Positions 18,002 through 26,787 of a DNA stretch of 64,000 nt are shown here, piece after piece. Each line of letters begins with the position of its first letter. The first letter of the stretch is position 1. The position numbers were made by a program, and so were the translations under genes. The notes under the pieces are model-generated. The model was not told where the DNA came from. It worked only from the letters and a program-made list of their open reading frames with translations, and did not search any database. The DNA comes from Flavobacterium gilvum (GTDB taxonomy: Bacteria > Bacteroidota > Bacteroidia > Flavobacteriales > Flavobacteriaceae). The DNA lies in assembly GCF_001761465.1 (NCBI RefSeq), contig NZ_CP017479.1, positions 868,001-932,000 of the forward strand, in the 5' to 3' direction.

Positions 18002-18535
18002 TTAATTACTTAACTCTCTTTTTAATATTTGTAATCTGTTGGCAACAGAAGCATTGTATTGCTGATCGCCTATTCTTAATATAAATCCACCGATAATTGA
18101 AGGATCTACAGTATTTTCGATTGTTATTTTTTTATCAGAAAGTGTTGCTATTTTAGCCAAAACTTTAGCTTCAAGCGCCGCATCCATAGCAACGGCTGTA
18201 GTTACTTTTGCTACTTCAACATTATTCTTGATATCAAACAATTTGCTGTATTCTGCAGCGATAACATCAAGGATTTCGAATCTTTTGTTTTCAAATAACA
18301 AATGAAGCAAACCTTTGGTTACATTATCAACACCAGCAAAAACTTCTAAAAGTGCTTTCTCTTTCACTTCTACTTTAATGGTTGGATTTTGAATAAAAGT
18401 ACTCAATTCCTCATTACCTTTAATCGTCGAAGCAATAGATTTCATGTCATTATTTACAGCTTCAGATACCCCTTTTGTATTGGATAAATCTAAAATTGCG
18501 GTTGCATAACGAATTGCTGCTCTAGTACTTGCCAT
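18002..18535 (-). CDS. atpH: ATP synthase F1 delta subunit
   Basis: A 177-residue peripheral-stalk subunit (OSCP-type) linking F1 to subunit b. The N-terminal helical domain begins ASTRAAIRYATAILDLS and the C-terminal segment DPSIIGGFILRIGDQQYNASVANRLQILKREL is the family signature. The gene starts 2 bases after atpF ends, indicating coupled expression. Confidence 0.95.
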   Translation of the reverse strand: MASTRAAIRYATAILDLSNTKGVSEAVNNDMKSIASTIKGNEELSTFIQNPTIKVEVKEKALLEVFAGVDNVTKGLLHLLFENKRFEILDVIAAEYSKLFDIKNNVEVAKVTTAVAMDAALEAKVLAKIATLSDKKITIENTVDPSIIGGFILRIGDQQYNASVANRLQILKRELSN

Positions 18536-18537
18536 GA

Positions 18538-19038
18538 TTAGTTCAATTTTACGTCACCTAACAATTTCTCAACCAATTTTGTTTGAGCTTCTTTGTTAGA
18601 CAATTCATCTTTTAATAATTTTTCAGCAATACTTAAAGACAAAGTTGAAACTTGTAATTTCAATTCAGCCATAGCTGCATTTTTTTCGCTTTCGATAGCA
18701 ACTTTAGCTTGGTCGATCATTTTTTGACCTTGAGCCTGAGCTTCAGTTTTTGCATCCTCAACCATTTTATCTTTCATTTCACGAGCATCTTTAAGCATGT
18801 TATCACGCTCCAATCTTGCTTCTTGCAAAATACGTTGGTTGTCAGCTTGCAAGTTTTGCATTTCTTTTCTAGCGTTTTCGGCAGAAAGCAATGCATTTTT
18901 AATTCCTTCTTCTCTATCGTTTACGGCATCAAGAATAGGTTTCCAGGCAAATTTTTTCAATAACAATATTAACCCAACAAATATCAATACTTGCCAGAAA
19001 AACAAACCGAACTCAAACTGATTTATTAACTTTTCCAT
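18538..19038 (-). CDS. atpF: ATP synthase Fo b subunit
   Basis: A 166-residue membrane-anchored stator subunit: one N-terminal hydrophobic helix (FGLFFWQVLIFVGLILLLKKFAW) followed by a long charged helix that dimerises as a coiled coil and binds delta. Typical family segment KPILDAVNDREEGIKNALLSAE. Two bases separate it from atpH; a hairpin lies in the 121-base gap after atpE. Confidence 0.95.
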   Translation of the reverse strand: MEKLINQFEFGLFFWQVLIFVGLILLLKKFAWKPILDAVNDREEGIKNALLSAENARKEMQNLQADNQRILQEARLERDNMLKDAREMKDKMVEDAKTEAQAQGQKMIDQAKVAIESEKNAAMAELKLQVSTLSLSIAEKLLKDELSNKEAQTKLVEKLLGDVKLN

Positions 19039-19109
19039 TTTTTATAAATTGTAAATTGTATTTTAAAAATAAAATTTAATCTGTTTACTATAATTTTCAA
19101 TAATTAATT

Positions 19110-19148
19110 AAAACAATAGTTACAACCAACCGTTGCAACTATTGTTTT
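19110..19148 (-). terminator. Hairpin between atpE and atpF (possible attenuator)
   Basis: AAAACAATAGTTaCAA (19110-19125) pairs with TTGcAACTATTGTTTT (19133-19148), with one internal mismatch. In the minus-strand mRNA the stem follows the atpE stop codon by 11 bases and ends in TTTT. It could partly stop transcription or protect the atpE 3' end, which would help make the many c subunits per complex. The role is inferred. Confidence 0.5.
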
Positions 19149-19159
19149 TTTAGTTTTAA

Positions 19160-19354
19160 TTAAGATGCGAATAACGCAGCAAAACCAATACCTTCAATAA
19201 GTGCAGCAGCGATAAGCATAGCAGTTTGGATTTTTCCAGAAGCTTCTGGTTGACGAGCGATAGCGTCCATTGCTGAACCACCGATTCTACCAATACCTAA
19301 ACCTGCTCCGATAACGATTAAACCTGCACCAATAATGTTTGGAATAGTTGTCAT
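19160..19354 (-). CDS. atpE: ATP synthase Fo c subunit
   Basis: A 64-residue hairpin membrane protein that forms the rotary c-ring. The polar loop ARQPEA (33-38) joins two helices; the proton-binding carboxylate is Glu54 in ALIEGIGFA. Helix 1 lacks the Gln, and helix 2 lacks the Ser/Thr after the Glu, that mark Na+-binding c subunits, so a proton-type ring is inferred. Slightly shorter than the usual 70-80 residues. Confidence 0.95.
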   Translation of the reverse strand: MTTIPNIIGAGLIVIGAGLGIGRIGGSAMDAIARQPEASGKIQTAMLIAAALIEGIGFAALFAS

Positions 19355-19460
19355 AATAAATATGTATTAAAAATTAAAAATTCTTTGTTGGGTTTATGTT
19401 TTATTGTCTATGGTTTATTGTTGCGAAACAACAAACTCTAAACAACAAACAATAAACATT

Positions 19461-20615
19461 TTAGTGATGAGCTTCCTCATGGTGATGTTCTTCTACTGCT
19501 GAACCGAAGTACAAAGCAGACAGCATCGTGAAAATATATGCTTGTAAAAATGCCACTAATATCTCAAGAATAGAAAGCGCAAATGACAATCCAAATGATA
19601 AAGGGCTTCCTATCCAACTTTTGAAAATAAACATTAGTCCAATAATGCTCATCAATACAATATGTCCTGCAAAAATATTAGCGTACAAACGTATCATCAA
19701 TGAGAAAGGTTTGATTAAAACTCCCAATAACTCAATTGGAGCCAAAACCAGACGCATCACTTTTGGTACACCAGGCATCCAAAATATGTGTCCCCAATAA
19801 TTTTTGTTGGCAGTAAAGTTTGTGATTAAAAAAGTAAGGATTGCTAATGAAAAAGTAATTGTAATATTTCCGGTAGCGTTAATACCAAAAGGCATTAAAC
19901 CAAAAATATTCAAAAACAAAATAAAGAAAAAGATAGTCAGTAAATAACTCATATATTTCTTATAATGTTTCTCGCCAATATTTGGTATTGCAATTTCGTC
20001 ACGGATAAATAATACAAGCGGCTCAAAAATACGGGAAGCTCCAGAAGCGATTCCATTATTTTTTACATAGGATTTTGCTAAACTTGTAAAAATTAAAAAC
20101 ATCAAAACAGCCGCAATCATGATTGACAAAACAGTTTTTGTAATTGAAAAATCCAAAGGACGCACGTTTGTAGGATGTCCTGTTGCTTCGTCTTCGGTAA
20201 GTGTACCGGCTGCATCTGTTTTATATATTTTCCCGTCGTGGTGATTTAATACGTAGTAATTTCCGTTTGACTCAACAACAGCTTCTCCGTGTTCAAATTT
20301 TGAAGAAGAGAAAACCTGCAATCCATTATCCCAAAGAATAACTGGTAATGAAAAACCATAATGTTCCCCTGTAACGTCATCTTGGAAAAAAGAAAATTCG
20401 TGAGAATCTAAAACGTGGTGTTTTACAAATGCTTTTACTTTAGACTTCACATCTGTTGGTTCAGCATGTGCTTCATGGTTTGCTTCAGCCCCTTCGTGTG
20501 CTACTACTTTTTCTACAGCCGTAGTATCAGTTTCAGTATTCGCAATACTTTTAAAAGGAAGACATATAACGAAAGTCGCTATAATAAATCTAAGTGCTTT
20601 GTTGGAAATCACCAT
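19461..20615 (-). CDS. atpB: ATP synthase Fo a subunit, N-terminally extended
   Basis: A 384-residue proton-channel subunit. The C-terminal half (about 155-375) carries the membrane helices, with the key Arg in the segment LIKPFSLMIRLYANIFAGH. The first 150 residues are an extension with a signal-peptide-like start and an acidic/His-rich region (VVAHEGAEANHEAHAEP), and the C-terminus ends in HHHEEAHH. Long N-terminal extensions are known for the Bacteroidota a subunit. An imperfect repeat (GTTTATTGTTG / CAAACAATAAAC, 19413-19457) lies in the gap to atpE. Confidence 0.95.
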   Translation of the reverse strand: MVISNKALRFIIATFVICLPFKSIANTETDTTAVEKVVAHEGAEANHEAHAEPTDVKSKVKAFVKHHVLDSHEFSFFQDDVTGEHYGFSLPVILWDNGLQVFSSSKFEHGEAVVESNGNYYVLNHHDGKIYKTDAAGTLTEDEATGHPTNVRPLDFSITKTVLSIMIAAVLMFLIFTSLAKSYVKNNGIASGASRIFEPLVLFIRDEIAIPNIGEKHYKKYMSYLLTIFFFILFLNIFGLMPFGINATGNITITFSLAILTFLITNFTANKNYWGHIFWMPGVPKVMRLVLAPIELLGVLIKPFSLMIRLYANIFAGHIVLMSIIGLMFIFKSWIGSPLSFGLSFALSILEILVAFLQAYIFTMLSALYFGSAVEEHHHEEAHH

Positions 20616-20735
20616 ATCTCTTGAATAACTTATTTTTTAACGATTCTAAAATTTGGCGCAAAGGTACATTTTTTATTAATACTCAAAAGCAAAAAAAAAG
20701 TATTTTTTTAAGATTTGGGTACACCCAAAAAATGT

Positions 20736-21128
20736 TTACCTTTTTTCATTCACCAAGTGTATCGTAAAAAGAGTCTCAATTATTAAGAAAACAATAAATA
20801 GGATGAAAAAATTTATCTTCTCGGTTGGATCTGCTGATTTTTGAACGTGTAATATTGGTCGCAAAATCAAATAACAAAAAATCATCTTTATACTTGTAGC
20901 CAACATAAATGACATTCCAACATTGTCAAAACTCCTTTTTTTGACTATCAATAAAACCATGAAAATAATTGCAGAAAAAGAAAAGAAAAATAAATAAAGC
21001 ATTTCCAATGAATAATGAAAAGACTCCTGGTTGATGCCTAAACTATGGAAAACCGTTTTGTGGATAGCGTACAATAGGAATGCAATTCCCAATAAAGTTA
21101 AAAATGGGAGAATTTTTTTAAGAATCAT
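20736..21128 (-). CDS. Small membrane protein of the atp operon
   Basis: A 130-residue protein with four predicted membrane helices and short basic loops (KKRSFDN). It occupies the place of an AtpI-like assembly factor between the AtpZ-type gene and atpB. I recall a DUF6168-type family in this position in Flavobacteriia, but could not confirm it. Its stop and start overlap the neighbouring small gene by one base, so translation is coupled. A role in Fo assembly is inferred from position only. Confidence 0.7.
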   Translation of the reverse strand: MILKKILPFLTLLGIAFLLYAIHKTVFHSLGINQESFHYSLEMLYLFFFSFSAIIFMVLLIVKKRSFDNVGMSFMLATSIKMIFCYLILRPILHVQKSADPTEKINFFILFIVFLIIETLFTIHLVNEKR

Positions 21129-21361
21129 TATAGTTTTTTATTGATTTCGTTTACTTGCCGAATTACATTATATAATGCCACAAAAACCCCTACCAACACC
21201 AGTATTTTTACATAATATACTTTTGGGCTTGGATGATTTTCATCAAGCCAGTTTCCTAAATAAGAAAAGAGGAAAATGATAGCACCCATCTGGATTGGGA
21301 TATTAATTAATGCCAACCATTTATTATAGTTGTTTTTTTGGGGATCTTTATTCGTTGGCAC
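21128..21361 (-). CDS. atpZ: AtpZ/AtpI-family protein
   Basis: A 77-residue protein with two hydrophobic helices separated by a short loop (GNWLDENHPSPKVYY), the pattern of AtpZ/AtpI proteins. These help assemble the c-ring or Mg2+/Ca2+ handling of ATP synthase in other bacteria. It overlaps the bactofilin gene upstream by 14 bases and the next membrane-protein gene by one base, a tightly packed operon. Confidence 0.8.
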   Translation of the reverse strand: MPTNKDPQKNNYNKWLALINIPIQMGAIIFLFSYLGNWLDENHPSPKVYYVKILVLVGVFVALYNVIRQVNEINKKL

Positions 21362-21734
21362 TTTTTGTCCCTTTAGAATTATTTGTCAACATAACGCAAG
21401 TTGCATTAAAAGTGGCTCCGGGTTCAACAGATAGTTTGCCAATAACCGCCTCGCCAATAATACTGGCTGATTCTTTAACATTTAAAATTTCCTCTACCTG
21501 AATTTTACCTTCAAATTTTCCTTCAATATCTGCCGTATTGCAAATAATATCGCCCTTGATACTACCTGCTGGCCCAATTACCAGTTTACCTTTTGAAGTA
21601 AAATTTCCTATCAGTTCACCATCCAATCTAAAATCGGCTGGGGAAACTATATCACCATGAATAGTGGTTCCTTCTACAATTCTGTTGGTTTTTCCTAAAA
21701 GATCTGTGTAGGATTTTGGTTTTTTATCAAACAT
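21348..21734 (-). CDS. Bactofilin (polymer-forming cytoskeletal protein)
   Basis: A 128-residue bactofilin. The central domain has the repetitive beta-helix pattern of DUF583 (GTTIHGDIVSPADFRLDGEL, then GKLVIGPAGSIKGDI, CNTADIEGKFEGKIQ). Bactofilins self-assemble without nucleotide and act as scaffolds for envelope processes. It lies 2 bases from sprE and overlaps atpZ, so a gliding/secretion gene, a scaffold gene and ATP synthase genes share one transcript unit. Confidence 0.88.
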   Translation of the reverse strand: MFDKKPKSYTDLLGKTNRIVEGTTIHGDIVSPADFRLDGELIGNFTSKGKLVIGPAGSIKGDIICNTADIEGKFEGKIQVEEILNVKESASIIGEAVIGKLSVEPGATFNATCVMLTNNSKGTKSANE

Positions 21735-21736
21735 AA

Positions 21737-24379
21737 TTACGATTTTTTTAGTGAAAGAAACTCATCAAAATTTTTCTTAATCTGGACGATTTTATAATTT
21801 TCGTTTGAAATAACAACTCCAGGCTGGTTTATTTTATATTTCTCATTTTCGGCAAAAAGCGCCACTATGAATTGCGCATACGATTCTGAATGAATGCCTT
21901 GTATTGTTATGAAACTTTCTTTTTCAGTATAAGATTCACAACTGTATTTTAGCTTCTCTACATTTTCATTGGCCAAAAATAAAAGCAATTTTTTCTCGAT
22001 TGCAGCTTCAGTTTTGGTGTCATATTTATCAATCCTGAAAACCACTTTCCAATTTTTGTTATCAACCGTGCTGAAACTCATTTTTTCCAAAAGCGGAATC
22101 TGCGTTTTAAGAATTTCCATCGCATCTTTTCCTTCTTTACTGTTCGCATAATTATCAGCCACATATTCTATCGCTTTTTTATAAGCATCCAATCCTTGTG
22201 TTTTTCCGATATTATACGCTTTCAGCAACTCAAATTTTGGCACTATGGCTTCTCCTGCAAAATGGCTGATCAAACCATCTATTCTCTCCGAAACCAAACC
22301 GAAATTTTCCTGCTCATAATATCGGTACAGTCTTTCATACTCCGCTTCGGGAGAATCACTGGCCGTAACCTTCTGAAGTTTTGAGTTCGTGATAATTTGT
22401 GCATAACGGGAATCCGGATATTGACTCACAATCTCGCTCTTGATTGCGGCAGCCTTATTCGGATTGTTTATCTCATATATCTTATATAAGTTGTATTTTG
22501 TAGGTGGAATTAATTTTTCTTCTGGATGGAATGTCAGCAGTTTTTCCAATCGGTCTACGGCAAGATCATATTCCTTGAATTTTTCTTTGTAAATAACCCC
22601 TAATTGATAATAAATCTCATTTCTCTCTTTAACGATACTGTCAATGGCTGTCTGTGATTTTGGCAATTGTTTCAAATAATAATCTGTAGTGTACTTTTCA
22701 TTTACTTCAGAAACCGCAACTTCCTTACTGGCATCCTGCTGTGGAACTGCATCGGTATTTGCTAAATTAGTATCTGAAGTGTTTGCTGCTGAAACTCTCC
22801 AATACCCATTTTGTGATCTGTTCCCCCATATTTTTTGAAATTCCAATTTCCCATAAGCGACCGTGTTTGGGTTATAAAAATAAAATACATTCGAAGCTGC
22901 TGTCGGACTATTATTAGAAGGTAGTGCAAAAGCTGGCGGGTTTATCTTTTGGCCATTTTGAGTTGGAGTCGCATCATTTTGCATTTTACCCGCTGTATTT
23001 AATGCAATATTCCCTTCTATTTTCTTTTGTTTTTCTTCAAGCAATTTTTTCAGTTCATCACTGCTTTTTAATTTTTGAATATAATTTTCATAATAAATTA
23101 CTCTGTCCGAGTTGTTTAAGGAAGCAACGTAAATAATACTATCGTTTCGTTTGGCAATGGTTTCATTGACAATAGCTTCATCAAGATTTTTTCTGATTTT
23201 TGAAATCTGAAGGTATTCTCTGGTCTTTGGATTCAGCAATTCCAAACACTTGTCATAGCTTTTGGCGGCCAAAGGATAATCCGTATGCTTAAAGTATAAA
23301 TTCCCAATATTTCTGTAATTCGAAGCATTCAAATAGGAGTCTTTGGATTTGGTGTCCAAAGAAGCATTATAAAACTCCAATGCCTTTTCCTTATCATTAT
23401 TATTATCGTAAAAAATTCCGATACTGTGGTAAATCACGTCAAGATAGGGTCTGTTTTCTCTGTCTTCCATAATTTTTTTGGATTTTTTGACAAATAAATC
23501 ATAGTCTTCCCCCTGATAATTATTAAGCTTTGCTTTTTTGGCGTAAGCCTGAATAACAAATTTTCTTTCGGCCTTTCTATTCATATCAATCACCTTCTGA
23601 TAAAAATAAATGGCGCTGTCTTTTTGGCCTGCTTCTTCATACAATTGCCCCAACAAAAAAGAATAACGTTCTTTTTCTTCGTTAATTTTGGTAAAATCAT
23701 TCGCCAATTTTAACTTAACAATTGCGCTGTCTTTTTGTTCTAAATTCAAAAAAGCACTTGCCAAAATTGCGTTTGCATTGGCAAATTCTTGTTTTTTTAA
23801 ATCGTTGTCTTTGATGAGTTTTGAGGTGTTTTTTATCGCCAAAGCATCATTTCCCAAACGGACATTGGTTTTTTCACGCCAAATTTTAGCACTGTAAATA
23901 TTACTGCTGTTGGGATATTTATATAGAATATAATTAAACGCGTCTAAAGCCGGTATGAATCGTTGATCATAATATCTTGATTTTCCAAGCAATAAATAAG
24001 CTTCATCGATTTGGTAATTTTTTTCGTTGCCACCAATGTTCATCGAATGTTTTTGAATGGCTTTGGTTGCCTTTCCTTCGGCTATTTCAAAATTGGCATT
24101 TTTGGTTTTTCCGTCAACGGGTACATCTTCATTAGACTGCATTTTCTCAACAGGCAGCCGTTTCCAGAAATCTTCGACTGTATTGTCATTGACCTCTTTT
24201 ACACCTTTATCCAAAGCAATTTGTCCATTATACAATATGTTGAGTTTTGTGCTTAACGCATGGGAATTTCTGGCCAAAAAAGTATCTTTCTTGGTAGAAC
24301 ATGCTATCAAGAAAGACACTGATACTGTGACTAAAATGTATTTTGAAGTAGTTCTTTTCAAAGGAAAACGTTTAAGCAT
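21737..24379 (-). CDS. sprE: SprE/PorW-like gliding and T9SS lipoprotein with TPRs
   Basis: An 880-residue lipoprotein (lipobox LIAC, Cys about 27) with many tetratricopeptide repeats (AYLLLGKSRYYDQRFIPALDAF near residue 125, YNLYKIYEINNPNKA and others). The N-terminal segment NSHALSTKLNILYNGQIALDKG is typical of the SprE/PorW family required for gliding motility and type IX secretion in Flavobacterium and Porphyromonas. Length agrees with F. johnsoniae SprE as I know it. It heads the bactofilin-atp gene run, with a 2-base gap. The name rests on family recognition, not a search. Confidence 0.78.
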   Translation of the reverse strand: MLKRFPLKRTTSKYILVTVSVSFLIACSTKKDTFLARNSHALSTKLNILYNGQIALDKGVKEVNDNTVEDFWKRLPVEKMQSNEDVPVDGKTKNANFEIAEGKATKAIQKHSMNIGGNEKNYQIDEAYLLLGKSRYYDQRFIPALDAFNYILYKYPNSSNIYSAKIWREKTNVRLGNDALAIKNTSKLIKDNDLKKQEFANANAILASAFLNLEQKDSAIVKLKLANDFTKINEEKERYSFLLGQLYEEAGQKDSAIYFYQKVIDMNRKAERKFVIQAYAKKAKLNNYQGEDYDLFVKKSKKIMEDRENRPYLDVIYHSIGIFYDNNNDKEKALEFYNASLDTKSKDSYLNASNYRNIGNLYFKHTDYPLAAKSYDKCLELLNPKTREYLQISKIRKNLDEAIVNETIAKRNDSIIYVASLNNSDRVIYYENYIQKLKSSDELKKLLEEKQKKIEGNIALNTAGKMQNDATPTQNGQKINPPAFALPSNNSPTAASNVFYFYNPNTVAYGKLEFQKIWGNRSQNGYWRVSAANTSDTNLANTDAVPQQDASKEVAVSEVNEKYTTDYYLKQLPKSQTAIDSIVKERNEIYYQLGVIYKEKFKEYDLAVDRLEKLLTFHPEEKLIPPTKYNLYKIYEINNPNKAAAIKSEIVSQYPDSRYAQIITNSKLQKVTASDSPEAEYERLYRYYEQENFGLVSERIDGLISHFAGEAIVPKFELLKAYNIGKTQGLDAYKKAIEYVADNYANSKEGKDAMEILKTQIPLLEKMSFSTVDNKNWKVVFRIDKYDTKTEAAIEKKLLLFLANENVEKLKYSCESYTEKESFITIQGIHSESYAQFIVALFAENEKYKINQPGVVISNENYKIVQIKKNFDEFLSLKKS

Positions 24380-24447
24380 TAAACTTGCAAAAAAAGAATT
24401 TAGTATAATGACTTGTAAAAATACGTTTCTTTTTGTAAAATATTAAT

Positions 24448-25143
24448 TTAAACAGCAAAAAACAATTCCAATTCCTGTAGCGTTTCTTTGGAAGTCATCA
24501 TGTCTTTGACCAATTCTCCTTTGCTGAGTACAACGATTCTGTCGCAAACATCAACTGTATGCTGCAAATCATGACTGGAAACTAATATTGTAATGTTTGG
24601 GTTTTCGGACAATTCTTTAATTATTTTTTTTAACCGAATTACCGTTGTTGGATCCAAATTGGCAAAAGGTTCATCCAGAATAACAACTTCGGGATTCCCT
24701 ATTAATGTTGCAATGATTCCCACCTTTTTTTGATTTCCTTTGGATAAATCACGTAAATATTTTTTGTTTTTAAGGATTTCGCCATTAAAAAATTCTTCGT
24801 GCTTAGTCAATAACGCATCGACATCGGCTTTGTTTTGACCTCTCAAATCGCCGATGAAATAGAAATATTCTTCGGGAGTTAAATAACCTATCAAAAAGCT
24901 CTCGTCCAGAAAAGAAGCTGTAAAAGGTTTCCAAGATTCACTGTTATTTACCTGAATTCCATGATTTAAAATATGTCCTGTTGTGGGCTGAATTAAATCC
25001 AATAATAAACTGAAAAAAGTGGTTTTCCCCGCTCCGTTATTACCCACCAACCCAAAACTTTGTCCTTTTGGAATTTCCAGTGATTCTATTTTCAATACGG
25101 TGGTCACATTATATACTTTGGAAAGCTTATTTACTTGTATCAT
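24448..25143 (-). CDS. ABC transporter ATP-binding protein
   Basis: A 231-residue ABC ATPase. Walker A GNNGAGKTT (about 34-42), a Q-loop region around FLDESF, signature LSKGNQKK (about 137) and Walker B VVILDEPFANLD are all intact, followed by the switch SSHDLQH. It powers the DUF5687-type membrane protein encoded 47 bases upstream. The pair resembles ABC-2 type exporters; the substrate is unknown. Confidence 0.92.
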   Translation of the reverse strand: MIQVNKLSKVYNVTTVLKIESLEIPKGQSFGLVGNNGAGKTTFFSLLLDLIQPTTGHILNHGIQVNNSESWKPFTASFLDESFLIGYLTPEEYFYFIGDLRGQNKADVDALLTKHEEFFNGEILKNKKYLRDLSKGNQKKVGIIATLIGNPEVVILDEPFANLDPTTVIRLKKIIKELSENPNITILVSSHDLQHTVDVCDRIVVLSKGELVKDMMTSKETLQELELFFAV

Positions 25144-25190
25144 TTTTTTAAGTTTAATCGTTAATTTGTTGATTCGGTCAATTTATCTAA

Positions 25191-26654
25191 TTAACTTTTT
25201 TGTTTGTAAGCCTCAATAGTTTTGTATTTCTCCTTTAAATAAATTTTTTCTATCATCGAAAAAACTATATTTCGGAACATAAACCCCAATACACCTGCCA
25301 ATGCCACAAAAGCCAAGCCCAGTTTTGGATTCATTATGTGGGATCCCAACCAATATAATACTAATGGCAAAACCAATTTTGGTAAAGAAAGTAACATTGT
25401 ATTTATGTTAAAGCTTTTTTTGTCTCCAAAAGCCCCTTTGGACATTGATAAATCGATAGGCGTTTTCGTAAAAGCCCCGCCCAACAACACCAAATGGGAG
25501 TTTACTCCAATATTATAAATGGCTCCTGCGACTATTGTGAGATATACCTGCCATCCAAAATAGAGATAAAAAGATGCCAAAATTGTGGAAATAAATGTAC
25601 CTATAACAATAAGCCACCATTTTGAATTCAAATAGCCACGATACGGAATATTCTGTGTCATCATCAACTGATAATACGAGCTGTCCCAACTTGGAACAAA
25701 CTGACCGAAAGTGAATAAAAATCCGCCCGAAACAAAAATCCCTGCAAAAATCTGCATAACCGGCGGCTGATGTGAATGACTGTTAAAAAATATCAGCCCA
25801 TAGAACAAGAACATTATACTAAAACCAACAGTAGATTTTGAACGTTTATTTCTTTTAATTAATTTGATGTCATTTTTCAAAAATGTTCCCAATGTTCCAA
25901 ACTGATTCAGCCAAGTAAGATTCTCTGTTTTGGCAACATCATTTTTCACAGATAATCCTGCGTCCAAATACAAATCACCTTTCAGATAATTATACGTCCA
26001 AAAATACAATCCCGACAACACCAAAACCGGAATCATAAAAACCCATTTGGTATGGAATAAACCCTCAAAAAATGGATAAGTATAAAAGGTAATATCAAAA
26101 AGTCTGTAATATTGACAAGCTCCCAAAATGACTATTATCCCAAGAAAAATTCCCAATAAATTGTCTTTGTTATTCAGTATAATGTTCAAAAAATTATTGC
26201 AGTAAACCAATGCAAAAAGAGCCATCCCCCATAATAGAACACTAATCACATCGTAGCCTTCGTACATCAAAACGGCACAAAAAGGAAGGAAGAAAAAACC
26301 ATGCACCAAATTGAAAAATGACAATGCCGTTTTGCCCAATGAAAAATGTACAATTGTTGTTCTTTTAAATGGTAAAACCAATAAAGGCCGAATATTCATA
26401 ACCGGAATTGCCTGCAACAAAAGCCGAATAATCAAGTCTATCAAAAAATAATACACCAGAAATTTATTTACCGTAACCAATGGTTCCAAGCCCATTTCTC
26501 TTAGAATATAAAAACTTCCTATTCCCAATGCCAGAAAAACAAACGTAAAATAAGCTACCAGAAATCCAATCAGAATTTTCAAGGCCAAACTCTGCGCGAA
26601 AGACGCCGATCGCGTAAAAGATTTCCATTCTAGATAAATAAATTTTGCAATCAT
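25191..26654 (-). CDS. ABC exporter membrane subunit (DUF5687-like)
   Basis: A 487-residue integral membrane protein with about 12 hydrophobic segments and the N-terminus FIYLEWKSFTRSASF, which I associate with the DUF5687 family. It is the likely permease for the ATPase gene that follows after 47 bases. No periplasmic binding protein is nearby, so export, or ABC-2 type remodelling, is more likely than import. Confidence 0.8.
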   Translation of the reverse strand: MIAKFIYLEWKSFTRSASFAQSLALKILIGFLVAYFTFVFLALGIGSFYILREMGLEPLVTVNKFLVYYFLIDLIIRLLLQAIPVMNIRPLLVLPFKRTTIVHFSLGKTALSFFNLVHGFFFLPFCAVLMYEGYDVISVLLWGMALFALVYCNNFLNIILNNKDNLLGIFLGIIVILGACQYYRLFDITFYTYPFFEGLFHTKWVFMIPVLVLSGLYFWTYNYLKGDLYLDAGLSVKNDVAKTENLTWLNQFGTLGTFLKNDIKLIKRNKRSKSTVGFSIMFLFYGLIFFNSHSHQPPVMQIFAGIFVSGGFLFTFGQFVPSWDSSYYQLMMTQNIPYRGYLNSKWWLIVIGTFISTILASFYLYFGWQVYLTIVAGAIYNIGVNSHLVLLGGAFTKTPIDLSMSKGAFGDKKSFNINTMLLSLPKLVLPLVLYWLGSHIMNPKLGLAFVALAGVLGFMFRNIVFSMIEKIYLKEKYKTIEAYKQKS

Positions 26655-26763
26655 CGTTTAGTATTTGATTTTCAAATAAGTAGTTAAAAGTAGGAAAATG
26701 TTACAAAATATATTCGAATAAAAGTGAATTATATCAAATTCTTTCAATCCTAAATAGTTTTAT

Positions 26764-26771
26764 TACTTTTG
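26764..26771 (+). promoter_or_regulatory. Candidate -7 box of the reductase gene
   Basis: TACTTTTG matches TAnnTTTG and lies 16 bases upstream of the ATG at 26788. It predicts a very short leader. Confidence 0.45.
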
Positions 26772-26787
26772 CAAAAAAAACAGTCTC

